In this document: positions 1 to 6,666 of the stretch, in pieces | Numbering within the stretch: position 1 is the first letter of the stretch | Layout: every line of letters begins with the position of its first letter | NCBI GenBank assembly: GCA_938048925.1 | Contig: CALITV010000197.1 | Coordinates: 1 to 15,201, forward strand | Direction: 5' to 3' | DNA: 15,201 bases | Origin: an uncultured bacterium | GTDB taxonomy: Bacteria; UBP6; UBA1177; JAKLFG01 | Notes under the pieces: model-generated | What the model saw: the letters and a program-made list of their open reading frames with translations, nothing else | What the model was told of the DNA's origin: nothing | Databases searched by the model: none | Position numbers and translations under genes: made by a program

Positions 1-2
1 AG

Positions 3-632
3 GGCTACTCCCCCGATACCGCCGGCTTCATCCAAGCGCTCCGCGAAAAGAACGGTGAGGCGGCACGGCTGTTTCTCGCGGTAGGCATCGAGCCAAACAG
101 CGCCGACGAGGTGGGCCGCACGGCGATCGCCTACGCCGCAATGATGAACGACATCGCGCTCATGGAAGAACTCGTGAAACGGGGGGCGGAGATAGATCGC
201 ATGGACCATGACGGCCAGACACCCCTCATGGCGGCACTCATCGCCAAAAGCGACGACGCAGCCCGCTGGCTCGTGAAGAATGGGGCGACGGTCAACCCCA
301 AAACGCCGGGGGGTCTCACACCGCTCATGCTCGCCTGTAACATCGGGCGGAAAGACAACCCGCTCATGGTGGACTTCCTCATCGAAAAGGGGGCCGATGT
401 GAACGCGCGTGACGCGATGGGACGCACACCGCTCATGTATGCCGCAGGCAAGATACGGAAGCGGAGCATCGAGATACTGGTGGCGAAAGGAGCCGATGTG
501 AATGCCCGTGATAACGAGGGACGGCATGTGCTCTTCTATCTCACCGGCGAGGGAGAACGGGAGGCGCGCGACGAGATCGTCACTTTCCTCAAGCAAAAAG
601 GAGCGAAAGATGAAGAGACGACAAGACCATAG
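3..632 (+). CDS. Ankyrin-repeat protein, 5' end cut by window edge
   Basis: The reading frame is open from the window edge (first full codon at 3) to a TAG at 630-632, so the true start lies upstream. The visible 209 residues are consecutive ankyrin repeats of about 33 residues. The repeat signature appears as 'GRTAIAYAA', 'GQTPLMAAL', '[10 protein letters not shown]' and '[10 protein letters not shown]', each followed by a helix and a 'L(V/I)xxGA(D/E)(V/I)N' turn. Such repeats are protein-protein interaction scaffolds; partner and location cannot be read from the sequence. A GTG at 111 could act as a start, but clear repeat sequence continues upstream of it ('[12 protein letters not shown]'), so an internal start is unlikely. 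The stop codon overlaps the ribosome-binding site of the next gene, which implies a shared transcript with the two phosphatase-like genes downstream. Any signal peptide would be outside the window. Confidence 0.85.
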   Translation, partial: GYSPDTAGFIQALREKNGEAARLFLAVGIEPNSADEVGRTAIAYAAMMNDIALMEELVKRGAEIDRMDHDGQTPLMAALIAKSDDAARWLVKNGATVNPKTPGGLTPLMLACNIGRKDNPLMVDFLIEKGADVNARDAMGRTPLMYAAGKIRKRSIEILVAKGADVNARDNEGRHVLFYLTGEGEREARDEIVTFLKQKGAKDEETTRP

Positions 633-642
633 GAGGAACAAC

Positions 643-1086
643 ATGGATCCGGTACGCGTATTGTTCGTTTGCACCCACAACGCGGCGCGCAGTCAGATGG
701 CCGAGGCCTTTTTGAACCATCTGGCCGACGGCTACGCCATCGCCGAGAGCGCCGGCCTCGAGCCGGGAGAACTCAATCCCTACGCCGTCAAGGTGATGGC
801 CGAAGTGGGGATCGACATTTCCAAGAATGCAACCAAATCGGTCTTCGACCTCTACAAAGAGGGACGACTCTACTCGTATGTCATCACCGTTTGTGCACCC
901 GACGCGGCCGCCCGCTGCCCGATATTTCCCGGCTATGTGCAACGGCTCAACTGGTATTTCCCTGACCCCGCCTCGTTCGAGGGAAGCGAAGACGAGATAC
1001 TCGAGAAGACGCGCCAAGTCCGCGACATGATCCGCGACGGCGTCGAGGAATTCGTCAAAATGATCAAAGTTCAAAGGGGGCTGTGA
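643..1086 (+). CDS. ArsC-like low-molecular-weight protein tyrosine phosphatase / arsenate reductase
   Basis: This 147-residue protein begins with the P-loop '[18 protein letters not shown]'. The Cys10-X5-Arg16-Ser17 arrangement is the active site of the low-molecular-weight tyrosine phosphatase fold, which thioredoxin-coupled arsenate reductases share. The general-acid Asp is in 'WYFPDPA' (Asp108). Two further cysteines, Cys84 ('ITVC') and Cys92 ('RCP'), sit where the redox pair of the arsenate reductase (Cys82/Cys89 in the staphylococcal enzyme) is expected, so reductase chemistry is possible; the spacing is one residue longer. I chose the ATG at 643 because AGGAGG (631-636) is well placed before it and the family normally starts just ahead of the P-loop. 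It follows the ankyrin gene by 10 bp and overlaps the next gene by 4 bp. No arsR or arsenite exporter is visible, so a dedicated arsenic operon is not supported. Fold assignment is firm; the choice between reductase and phosphatase is open. Confidence 0.88.
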   Translation: MDPVRVLFVCTHNAARSQMAEAFLNHLADGYAIAESAGLEPGELNPYAVKVMAEVGIDISKNATKSVFDLYKEGRLYSYVITVCAPDAAARCPIFPGYVQRLNWYFPDPASFEGSEDEILEKTRQVRDMIRDGVEEFVKMIKVQRGL

Positions 1087-1691
1087 TCGTGTGGTGGGAT
1101 AGACTCGTTCTCGGCATCTATACCGCTGCAATCCTCTTTTTTATTGTAACGGTCCCGCTGAACGGCACTCCCGACACGGTAAGCGGTGCAACCAAGAAAG
1201 GGGCGCTCGTTCTCCCGAAGGACGGAGCAACCTATACCGTCATCGGCGAGGTATGGGGAATTCGCAACTTCGTCATTCGCTACCACGGACGCCTCTATCG
1301 CGGCGGGCTCATCGAATCGGAAAAGGCGATCGACTTCCTCAGACATCGCGGCATCACCACCGTTTTCTCAATTGCCCCCACCGACACCGAACGACAGGTA
1401 CTCAAAACGGCAGGTATCGAACTGATCGAGATCCCCTTCGAAAAAAGCGGAGTCCCAGCAGCGGTGTTCGACCGCTTCATCGCCGAAGCACAAAAGCGCT
1501 CCGGCCCGCTCTATGTCCACTGCATCGGCGGCAAACAGCGGGGCGGCATCCTCGCCGCCGCCTACCGTGTCACAGTTGAGAATTTTACCCTCGAAGAGGC
1601 GCTTGCCGAATTCCTCGCCCTCGGCGGCAGCGAAAAAGAGGATGCCGCCCTCATCGCCTCGCTGAGAGAATATCTGGAAAAGAAGAAGTAG
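1083..1691 (+). CDS. Membrane-anchored dual-specificity/tyrosine phosphatase-like protein
   Basis: About 202 residues. The N-terminus has one hydrophobic segment (about residues 7-26, '[19 protein letters not shown]') that reads as a signal anchor or uncleaved signal. The rest is a soluble domain with the cysteine-phosphatase signature '[11 protein letters not shown]' (Cys147-X5-Arg153), preceded by '[10 protein letters not shown]' and '[10 protein letters not shown]', both typical of the dual-specificity phosphatase fold. It would remove phosphate from phosphoproteins or small phosphorylated molecules, probably outside the cytoplasmic membrane if the anchor is N-in; that topology is inferred. 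The GTG at 1083 overlaps the previous stop (GTGA). A second GTG at 1089 has better spacing from GGGGG (1076-1080) and is an equal candidate. It is the last gene of the three-gene plus-strand block. Substrate unknown. Confidence 0.8.
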   Translation: MIVWWDRLVLGIYTAAILFFIVTVPLNGTPDTVSGATKKGALVLPKDGATYTVIGEVWGIRNFVIRYHGRLYRGGLIESEKAIDFLRHRGITTVFSIAPTDTERQVLKTAGIELIEIPFEKSGVPAAVFDRFIAEAQKRSGPLYVHCIGGKQRGGILAAAYRVTVENFTLEEALAEFLALGGSEKEDAALIASLREYLEKKK

Positions 1692-1729
1692 CCGCGCGGC
1701 CCGCTCTAATCCAAACGCACCCTGCAGAG

Positions 1730-1796
1730 AATTCGGAGCAAACCGACCGGCCAATTCGGTCCAAACTTGCCGGGTAATTCGGTCAAAGTGGCCACC
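1730..1796 (+). repeat. Three tandem ~23-bp repeats
   Basis: The units begin AATTCGG at 1730, 1753 and 1776, exactly 23 bp apart. The first two share the pattern AATTCGG-N2-CAAAC-N3-CCGG-N2; the third keeps AATTCGGTC and an AAAGTGGCC tail with a small indel. The array lies just inside the proposed left terminus of the relic mobile element and matches the multiple-terminal-repeat layout of IS21-type ends, which serve as transposase binding sites. Confidence 0.8.
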
Positions 1797-1869
1797 CTCT
1801 TCTGAGGTGTCAGCCAACCAGCATAAATTGCGAAGGGAGCAAAACGGACTAGACTGACGTACCTCCTCT

Positions 1870-1964
1870 CGGTAAGATTTTAGATGTCTTGATTCGTATC
1901 CTTGACCAACTAACCTCAGGGGGGGGTACGATGGTCGGGGTTCGCCCCATCTAAAACTTTACCG
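1870..1964. repeat. 17-bp imperfect inverted repeat with nested hairpin
   Basis: The left arm CGGTAAGATTTTAGATG (1870-1886) and the right arm CATCTAAAACTTTACCG (1948-1964) pair at 15 of 17 positions across a 61-bp spacer. The spacer contains G8 (1919-1926) and, next to the right arm, GGGG-TTCG-CCCC (1937-1948), a stable small hairpin that shares its last base with the arm. No T-tract follows, so it does not look like a simple terminator. It may be internal structure of the relic element or a separate palindromic repeat. Confidence 0.7.
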
Positions 1965-2000
1965 AATAACTAGCACCGCCCCCTATGACCACCGCGCTCT

Positions 2001-2450
2001 TTAGAGGAGAAAATCAAGTACCGCCGAGGCGGCGGAAAAGATGAACGAATCGTCGAGATACGGCTTTACCTCGGCGAGCATCTTTTTCGACCAAAGAAAA
2101 CGGACAATATAGGCGGCAAACACCGTAAGAAGCGACGCCTTCACGAATCCGGCGACGATACCGACGCCCTTGTTGATGCTTCCCACCGTGCCTTCGCTTG
2201 ACTCGATGATGCCTTTCATGACCCAAACGGCAAACCACGACGCGACGAGATAGACCGCGACGAAGGCAACGACGAAGGCACCGTTCGCCGCGGGTCCGAA
2301 CACGAGAAATGCCGATTTTACCGATGGCAGGAGGAACAGTACCATGAGAGCGACCATCACCGCCACCTTGATGATTTCGCGGAACCCACCGGCGAGATAG
2401 CCGGCGATCATCGCGAGCACAAAGATGACGGTGCAGATAAGATCAACCAT
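2001..2450 (-). CDS. cvpA: CvpA-family membrane protein
   Basis: This 149-residue protein is mostly hydrophobic, with four predicted membrane segments (about residues 4-20, 27-42, 58-79 and 94-118). The loop after the first segment reads 'GGFREI', the conserved glycine-arginine turn of CvpA proteins, and the C-terminus has the short polar 'DDSFIF' stretch seen near the end of the family. CvpA proteins are inner-membrane proteins first linked to colicin V production and later to envelope stress and bile tolerance; their molecular activity is not settled. The ATG start has only a weak Shine-Dalgarno-like GAGA upstream. It lies on the same strand as the ribosomal cluster, but a terminator hairpin ends 16 nt before its start codon, so expression likely depends on read-through. 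Family assignment is fairly sure, function is not. Confidence 0.75.
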   Translation of the reverse strand: MVDLICTVIFVLAMIAGYLAGGFREIIKVAVMVALMVLFLLPSVKSAFLVFGPAANGAFVVAFVAVYLVASWFAVWVMKGIIESSEGTVGSINKGVGIVAGFVKASLLTVFAAYIVRFLWSKKMLAEVKPYLDDSFIFSAASAVLDFLL

Positions 2451-2465
2451 TTCTGAATCTCGGCA

Positions 2466-2497
2466 GAAAAATACGGGGGACCGTCGCCGATCCCCCG
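2466..2497 (-). terminator. Rho-independent terminator after rplQ
   Basis: On the minus strand positions 2497-2474 form a 9-bp stem (CGGGGGATC with GGTCCCCCG, one G-T pair) around a 6-nt loop, followed directly by TATTTTTC (2473-2466). This is a classical intrinsic terminator for the ribosomal-protein transcript, starting about 28 nt past the rplQ stop codon. It is the only such structure I found within the cluster. Confidence 0.85.
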
Positions 2498-2525
2498 CAA
2501 AAACGACCGCTATCGGTGAAAACGC

Positions 2526-3086
2526 TCATTTCTCCTTTTTCTTCGCGGCATCTCTCTTTGCCGGCGTTTTCTCTTCCTTTTTCGTTTTCGTTTCTTTATT
2601 TTCCTTCGGCTCTTTCTTCGACGCCGTCGTCTTGTTGGCCGCCGGAGCCTTCGCGACGACCGGTTTCTTCGTCTTGGCGGTCTTTTTCTCCTCGGAGGCA
2701 TCCTCTATCGGCTTGCCGGTGAGCACTTCGGAAAGATACTCGATGATCGCGGTCGGTGCCGCGTCACCGCGACGGAATCCGAGTTTTATGAGACGGGTGT
2801 AGCCGCCGGTGCGCCCTTCGAATTTGGGAGCGATCTCGTTCATCAATTTGGGGATGAGCGACTCCCGTTCCGACTTGATGTATTTGGTCAACTGCACATA
2901 AGCCGCGTGGGTGCGTCGTTTCGCAATGGTGATCACACGGTCGGCAAGTCGTCGCAACTCTTTGGCGCGGGCAAGCGTCGTTGTGATGCGGCCATGCTTA
3001 ACAAGCGACTGCAAGAGACCGGTGAGCAACGCTTCGCGCTGATCGGTTGGACGGCTGAGCCGCCGGTTGTCCTTCCTATGTCTCAT
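2526..3086 (-). CDS. rplQ: 50S ribosomal protein L17 with lysine-rich tail
   Basis: Residues 1 to about 122 are a normal L17: 'MRHRKDNRRLSRPTDQREAL', the 'TTLARAKELRRLADRVITIAKR' helix and 'RLIKLGFRRGDAAP'. L17 binds 23S rRNA near the exit tunnel on the large subunit. The protein is 186 residues against the usual 115-130; residues 124-186 are a low-complexity tail of which about a third are lysines, with E, A, T and P making up most of the rest, probably disordered. The ATG has AGGAGG upstream and follows the rpoA stop by 9 bp. It is the last gene before the intrinsic terminator, as is usual for the alpha operon. Confidence 0.97.
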   Translation of the reverse strand: MRHRKDNRRLSRPTDQREALLTGLLQSLVKHGRITTTLARAKELRRLADRVITIAKRRTHAAYVQLTKYIKSERESLIPKLMNEIAPKFEGRTGGYTRLIKLGFRRGDAAPTAIIEYLSEVLTGKPIEDASEEKKTAKTKKPVVAKAPAANKTTASKKEPKENKETKTKKEEKTPAKRDAAKKKEK

Positions 3087-3095
3087 GAACGCCTC

Positions 3096-4118
3096 CTACT
3101 TGCCTTCCTTTTCTCGTTTTTTCTCCAACTGCTCAATGATCCGCTGATCGGGGAAGTTCGGTAGTTCCATATTGAAGTGGAGCCCCATATTGAGCAGAAT
3201 CAACTTTATCTCATTGAGCGACTTACGACCGAAGTTCTTGGTCTTGAGCATCTCGGCCTCGGTCTTCTTTACCAGATCACCGACATAACGGATACCGGCG
3301 TTCTTGAGACAGTTGTAGGCGCGCACCGAGAGATCGAGGTCGTCTATCGTCTTGTAGAGGTTCCAGTTGACCTCCTCTCCGCCCTCGCCGCCGCGCATCT
3401 CGTCGTGTTCTTCGATGGTGAAGTTGATGAAGAATTTGGTATGCTCTCGGAGGATCATCGCGGCATAGGCGATCGCATCGCGCGCCGTCACTGCACCGTC
3501 GGTTTCCACCTCCATCGTGAGTTTGTCGTAATTGAAACTATTTTTGACGCGGGCACCCGTGATGGTGTAGTTGACGCGGGTGACGGGAGAAAAGAATGCG
3601 TCGAGCGGAATGAAGCCTTCGCTGTATAGTGACGGATCGTGATCCTCCGATGCGACATAGCCGCGCCCCGACATCACCAGCAGTTCCATTTCGATCTCGG
3701 CGCTACTGTCCATTTCGAAGAGGTAGAGGTCCTTGTTGAGTATCTTGAGCGCGGCGGTCTCGGGAATGTCACCGGCGGTCACCTTTCCCTTTCCCTTGCG
3801 GCGCAGAACAAGGTGATGCATTTTGTCCTCGTGCGCAAGGAAACGGATCTGCTTGAGATTGAGAAAGATGTTGACCACATCCTCCTTGATACCGGGAATG
3901 GTCGAAAATTCGTGCTCGACCCCCTTGATCTTGACCGCGACGATGGCCGATCCGCGGATGGAGGAAAGAAGGATACGGCGCAGTGCGTTACCGAGTGTCA
4001 TACCGTACCCTTTCATGAGTGGCTCGCATACGAATTTGCCGTATGTGCCGCTCTCGTTTTGGTCCACCACCCGCACTTCTTTGGGCATAATCAGTGTTGT
4101 CCAGTTCGAGCGATACAT
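3096..4118 (-). CDS. rpoA: RNA polymerase alpha subunit
   Basis: About 340 residues. The N-terminal domain (roughly 1-235) contains the dimerisation motif '[17 protein letters not shown]', and the C-terminal domain (roughly 258-320) has '[22 protein letters not shown]' and '[12 protein letters not shown]', including the arginine equivalent to E. coli R265 that contacts UP-element DNA and activators. It assembles the beta and beta' subunits and reads promoter-upstream DNA. The ATG at 4118 has GAGGTG six bases upstream; an in-frame GTG at 4127 overlaps that site, and an internal ATG at 4088 lacks one. The N-terminus ('[14 protein letters not shown]') differs from the common form, which is normal for this region. 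It follows rpsD by 17 bp. Confidence 0.97.
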   Translation of the reverse strand: MYRSNWTTLIMPKEVRVVDQNESGTYGKFVCEPLMKGYGMTLGNALRRILLSSIRGSAIVAVKIKGVEHEFSTIPGIKEDVVNIFLNLKQIRFLAHEDKMHHLVLRRKGKGKVTAGDIPETAALKILNKDLYLFEMDSSAEIEMELLVMSGRGYVASEDHDPSLYSEGFIPLDAFFSPVTRVNYTITGARVKNSFNYDKLTMEVETDGAVTARDAIAYAAMILREHTKFFINFTIEEHDEMRGGEGGEEVNWNLYKTIDDLDLSVRAYNCLKNAGIRYVGDLVKKTEAEMLKTKNFGRKSLNEIKLILLNMGLHFNMELPNFPDQRIIEQLEKKREKEGK

Positions 4119-4135
4119 CCCTCGCACCTCGCGTA

Positions 4136-4765
4136 TTACTTGGAATAAAGTTCGACGATGAGATTTTCTTTGATATCCGGCGGGACATCGGCACGTTCAG
4201 GTTCGCGAAGCACGACCCCCTTGAAGGTCTCCTTCTCGAGCTGAAGCCACGCCGGAATGGGAGCGCGTTCCCCGGCATACTCGATGGCTCCCTTGAAGAC
4301 CGCACTGTTGCGGCTTTTTTCCTTTACAGCGATGATGTCCCCCTTCTTCACGATATAGGATGGTATGTCCACCGTTTTCCCATTGACGGTAAAATGACGG
4401 TGGTTAACGAGTTGGCGCGCCTGCATACGGCTCGCCGCCATGCCGAGACGATAGACGACATTGTCGAGACGCCGTTCAAGCAAACTGAGCAGGTTCTCGC
4501 CCGTCGCCCCCTTCATCCTCGAAGCGCGCTCATAGAACAGCCGGAATTGGTTCTCAAGCAGGCCGTACATGCACTTGACCTTCTGTTTTTCGCGCAACTG
4601 AATACGGTAATCGGTAACGCGTTTTCGTTCCTTGCCATGCTGGCCGGGACCGTAAGGCCGACGCTCGAACGCGCATTTGCCGGAATGGCACCGTTCTCCT
4701 TTCAGAAAGAGTTTCACTCCTTCTTTTCGACAAATCCGGCAACTGCTTTCTCTGTACTTCGCCAA
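4136..4765 (-). CDS. rpsD: 30S ribosomal protein S4, zinc-binding type
   Basis: This 209-residue protein has the standard S4 layout: an N-terminal 16S rRNA-binding region, then the S4 domain ('RLDNVVYRLGMAASRMQARQLVNHRHFTVNG'). Cysteines 9, 12, 26 and 31 ('SSCRIC' and 'GERCHSGKC') make up the complete zinc site of the C+ form. S4 is a primary assembly protein of the small subunit. It starts with TTG, supported by AGGAGG 6 bases upstream and by alignment of 'MAKYRESSCR' with the family start. The spacer to rpsK is 45 bp. Confidence 0.97.
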   Translation of the reverse strand: MAKYRESSCRICRKEGVKLFLKGERCHSGKCAFERRPYGPGQHGKERKRVTDYRIQLREKQKVKCMYGLLENQFRLFYERASRMKGATGENLLSLLERRLDNVVYRLGMAASRMQARQLVNHRHFTVNGKTVDIPSYIVKKGDIIAVKEKSRNSAVFKGAIEYAGERAPIPAWLQLEKETFKGVVLREPERADVPPDIKENLIVELYSK

Positions 4766-4810
4766 AGCTTCCTCCTTTTAGAGCAAAAGTTTACGCTTGC
4801 GATCCGTTCG

Positions 4811-5191
4811 TCACACTCTTCTACGCTTCGCGGGACGGCACCCGTTGTGCGGTATCGGCGTGATATCACGAAGCAACATGATGTTGTATCCGGCATTTCC
4901 GAGCCCACGGATGGCCGCCTCACGCCCGTTCCCCGGCCCTTTCACATATACGCTGAGCGAGCGAAGGCCGTATTCCTTGGCCTTTTTGCCAGCATCTTCT
5001 GCCGCCATCTGCGCCGCATAAGGAGTGCTCTTCTTCGACCCACGGAAACCTTTGAGACCGGCGCTCGACCACGCGAGGACATTGCCGCTCACATCGGTGA
5101 TCGTGACGATGGTGTTATTGAACGAGCACTGGATGTAGGCCAACCCCGTCTGTATGTTCTTTCTGGTCCTCTTTTTCTTTTGCTCAGCCAT
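4811..5191 (-). CDS. rpsK: 30S ribosomal protein S11
   Basis: At 126 residues it has the usual length. '[20 protein letters not shown]', '[21 protein letters not shown]' and '[15 protein letters not shown]' are the conserved S11 blocks, and the C-terminus ends in the basic 'CRPAKRRRV'. S11 sits on the platform of the small subunit near the E-site mRNA. The ATG is preceded by GGAGGG, 12 bp after the rpsM stop. Confidence 0.98.
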   Translation of the reverse strand: MAEQKKKRTRKNIQTGLAYIQCSFNNTIVTITDVSGNVLAWSSAGLKGFRGSKKSTPYAAQMAAEDAGKKAKEYGLRSLSVYVKGPGNGREAAIRGLGNAGYNIMLLRDITPIPHNGCRPAKRRRV

Positions 5192-5203
5192 AACGCCCTC
5201 CGA

Positions 5204-5569
5204 CTACTTTTTCTTCATTATGTTGCGACGGCGTCCTTTGCGGGTACGGGCATTGGTATGAGTCCTTTGACCGCGTACAGGAAGGCCCTTGCGGTGCCGG
5301 AGACCCCGATAGTTGCCGAGATCCATGAGCCGCTTTATGTTCATGATCGTCTCTTTGCGAAGATCCCCTTCTATCGTGTAATTCTTCTCGAGGACATCGC
5401 GTATCTTCGCCGCCTGCGCTTCGCTGAGGTCGTCGGTTTTTACATTAACATCAATCCCCGCCTCCGCAAGAATCGAACGAGCGCTCGACCTGCCGATTCC
5501 ATAGATGTAAGTCAGCGCGACCTCCATCCGCTTTTTCCGAGGAAGATCAACTCCCGCGATACGAACCAA
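5204..5569 (-). CDS. rpsM: 30S ribosomal protein S13
   Basis: This 121-residue protein carries the helix-two-turn-helix motif '[14 protein letters not shown]' and the C-terminal tRNA-contacting tail '[20 protein letters not shown]'. S13 is in the head of the small subunit and forms bridges to the large subunit. The start codon is TTG ('TTG GTT CGT ATC GCG'), with GGAGGTG placed upstream; no ATG gives the family N-terminus 'VRIAGVDLP'. It follows rpmJ by 32 bp. Confidence 0.97.
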   Translation of the reverse strand: MVRIAGVDLPRKKRMEVALTYIYGIGRSSARSILAEAGIDVNVKTDDLSEAQAAKIRDVLEKNYTIEGDLRKETIMNIKRLMDLGNYRGLRHRKGLPVRGQRTHTNARTRKGRRRNIMKKK

Positions 5570-5601
5570 GACACACCTCCTGATCTAGTTATGTGCCGAC
5601 A

Positions 5602-5715
5602 TTATCCTTGCCGTTGCTTGTGCTTCGGGTTTTCGCAGATGACCCGCAATACCCCTTTTCTCTTAATGATTTTGCACTTCGAGCAGATTTTCTTGACCGA
5701 AGATCGTACCTTCAT
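5602..5715 (-). CDS. rpmJ: 50S ribosomal protein L36, zinc-binding type
   Basis: A 37-codon gene translated by hand: it begins '[16 protein letters not shown]' and ends 'NPKHKQRQG' before TAA (5604-5602). Cys11, Cys14, Cys27 and His32 form the C+ zinc knuckle of L36. It binds 23S rRNA late in large-subunit assembly. AGAGGTG lies ahead of the ATG. It sits 4 bp after infA and ahead of rpsM, the conserved place for this gene. Confidence 0.96.
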   Translation of the reverse strand: MKVRSSVKKICSKCKIIKRKGVLRVICENPKHKQRQG

Positions 5716-5719
5716 GTGT

Positions 5720-5956
5720 TCACCTCTCTTCCACAGAAGTCTTCATGCGATGAATGATCCTGCCGCGGGTGAGGTCGTACGGCGAAAGTTCCACCTGCAC
5801 CCGATCGCCCGGCAAGATTCTGATGAAATACTTCCTCATCTTGCCTGATACATGGGCCAATACCTGATGCTTGTTCTCAAGTTCAACCCTGAACATGGCA
5901 TTCGGCAACGCCTCCACTATGGTTCCCTCGAGAACAATGCCTTCTTCTTTAACCAT
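5720..5956 (-). CDS. infA: Translation initiation factor IF-1
   Basis: A 78-residue single OB-fold protein: '[23 protein letters not shown]', '[22 protein letters not shown]' and '[12 protein letters not shown]' are the conserved IF-1 blocks. It occupies the ribosomal A site during initiation. The length is slightly over the usual 72 through a longer C-terminus ('[10 protein letters not shown]'). It follows adk by only 5 bp and its own Shine-Dalgarno (GAAGG very close to the ATG) is poor, so translation is probably coupled to adk. The methionine aminopeptidase gene often found between adk and infA is absent. Confidence 0.97.
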   Translation of the reverse strand: MVKEEGIVLEGTIVEALPNAMFRVELENKHQVLAHVSGKMRKYFIRILPGDRVQVELSPYDLTRGRIIHRMKTSVEER

Positions 5957-5961
5957 GGCCT

Positions 5962-6660
5962 TCAGTTTCTTCTCTTCTGCAAATCGGCGAAAGGTTTCAT
6001 CTGTATCAGTTCTTCGAAAATCACCCCGGCTGTGCGCGCGCCGTCAATCTCGAAGAAACGTTCCTGTTCCTCCGCAGCAATCCTCTCGATCATCGGTTCG
6101 GTCAACGAGCGGTATTCGGCGAGCCGCTTCTGAATGGCCGTTTCGTTGTCGTCGGAACGACGCACGAGGACACCCTTCCGACACTGCGGGCAGGTCCCCC
6201 CTTCTTCCGCATTGTCTCTCCCCGCCGTGAACGGCGCAAAACAGCCATTGCAGACGAGTCGTCCGGAAAGTCTCCGAAGCACGAGCGTATCTTCGACCGT
6301 GAAATAGAGAAAAAGATGAGAGACGCCCTTTTCGGCGAGGTAGGATTTGAGAAGTTCATACTGACCGATCGTACGGGGGAATCCGTCAACGAGGAAGAGC
6401 GCCTGACCAACCGGCGTCTGGAGATGTTCCGCCGCATCACGAAAAAGGTCCATGACGATATCGTCCGAGACCAGTTTCCCCGCATTGATAACCTCTTTCA
6501 CCTTCTTCCCGAGAGGGGTACCACGCGCGATATGATCCTTGAGAGCATCGCCGGTCGAAAAAGTGCGGCCTTCGAATCTCTCGAGCAGAAGCCGTATCTG
6601 GGTCCCTTTGCCCGACGCCGGCTTGCCGAGGAAGAAAAGGTATCGGTACGACGGAGTCAT
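5962..6660 (-). CDS. adk: Adenylate kinase, zinc-lid long form
   Basis: This 232-residue enzyme converts ATP + AMP to 2 ADP in the cytoplasm. Visible features are the P-loop '[10 protein letters not shown]' (12-21, with Ala in place of the more common Gly), the AMP-binding 'STGDAL' (35-40), 'VDGFPRT' (91-97), and the lid from about 130 with Cys137, Cys140, Cys157 and Cys160 as a four-cysteine zinc site. '[17 protein letters not shown]' (167-183) supplies the catalytic arginines. It is somewhat longer than typical (about 215) by a C-terminal extension. The ATG follows the secY stop by 6 bp, with GGAG/AGGTG upstream. Confidence 0.95.
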   Translation of the reverse strand: MTPSYRYLFFLGKPASGKGTQIRLLLERFEGRTFSTGDALKDHIARGTPLGKKVKEVINAGKLVSDDIVMDLFRDAAEHLQTPVGQALFLVDGFPRTIGQYELLKSYLAEKGVSHLFLYFTVEDTLVLRRLSGRLVCNGCFAPFTAGRDNAEEGGTCPQCRKGVLVRRSDDNETAIQKRLAEYRSLTEPMIERIAAEEQERFFEIDGARTAGVIFEELIQMKPFADLQKRRN

Positions 6661-6666
6661 CGGCGG

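Larger units (their letters stand above)
1723..1975. mobile_element. Degenerate IS21-family-like end remnant, no transposase
   Basis: Reading inward from 1723 on the plus strand gives TGC-N5-ATTCGG. Reading inward from 1975 on the minus strand gives the same TGC-N5-ATTCGG at identical spacing, so the 253-bp segment has matching outward TG...CA termini. The left end continues as tandem copies of a unit starting AATTCGG (1730, 1753, 1776). IS21-family insertion sequences are known to carry several repeated blocks of this kind at their ends and to terminate in TG/CA. The right end has one recognisable inverted copy (about 1956-1967). There is no istA or istB coding sequence, and no convincing flanking duplication. 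It is best read as a decayed or non-autonomous relic; the family assignment rests on end architecture only. Confidence 0.45.
1692..2000. other. Gene-free convergent intergenic region
   Basis: These 309 bp lie between two converging genes and contain no credible coding frame. They hold the IS21-like relic and the 17-bp inverted repeat listed separately, a run of eight G (1919-1926), and a perfect 10-bp palindrome GCCGCGCGGC (1691-1700) right at the upstream stop codon. No hairpin with a T-tract is visible for either converging transcript, so how the two operons stop here is unclear. Confidence 0.8.

Noticed and set aside
1691..1700. Perfect palindrome GCCGCGCGGC at the phosphatase stop codon as a terminator
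   Set aside because: The stem would have almost no loop and no T-tract follows, so it does not meet the intrinsic terminator pattern.
1723..1796. Tandem 23-bp units as a CRISPR array
   Set aside because: The units are directly adjacent with no spacers, they diverge from one another, and no cas genes are near.
1368..1817. 149-codon minus-strand frame overlapping the phosphatase gene and the IS-like repeats
   Set aside because: It is antisense to a gene with a clear catalytic motif and runs into repeat DNA; no domain is recognisable.
4094..5848. A 584-codon open frame on the plus strand across rpsD, rpsK, rpsM and rpmJ
   Set aside because: It is fully antisense to well-conserved ribosomal genes, has no recognisable domain, and its composition follows from the codon bias of the opposite strand.
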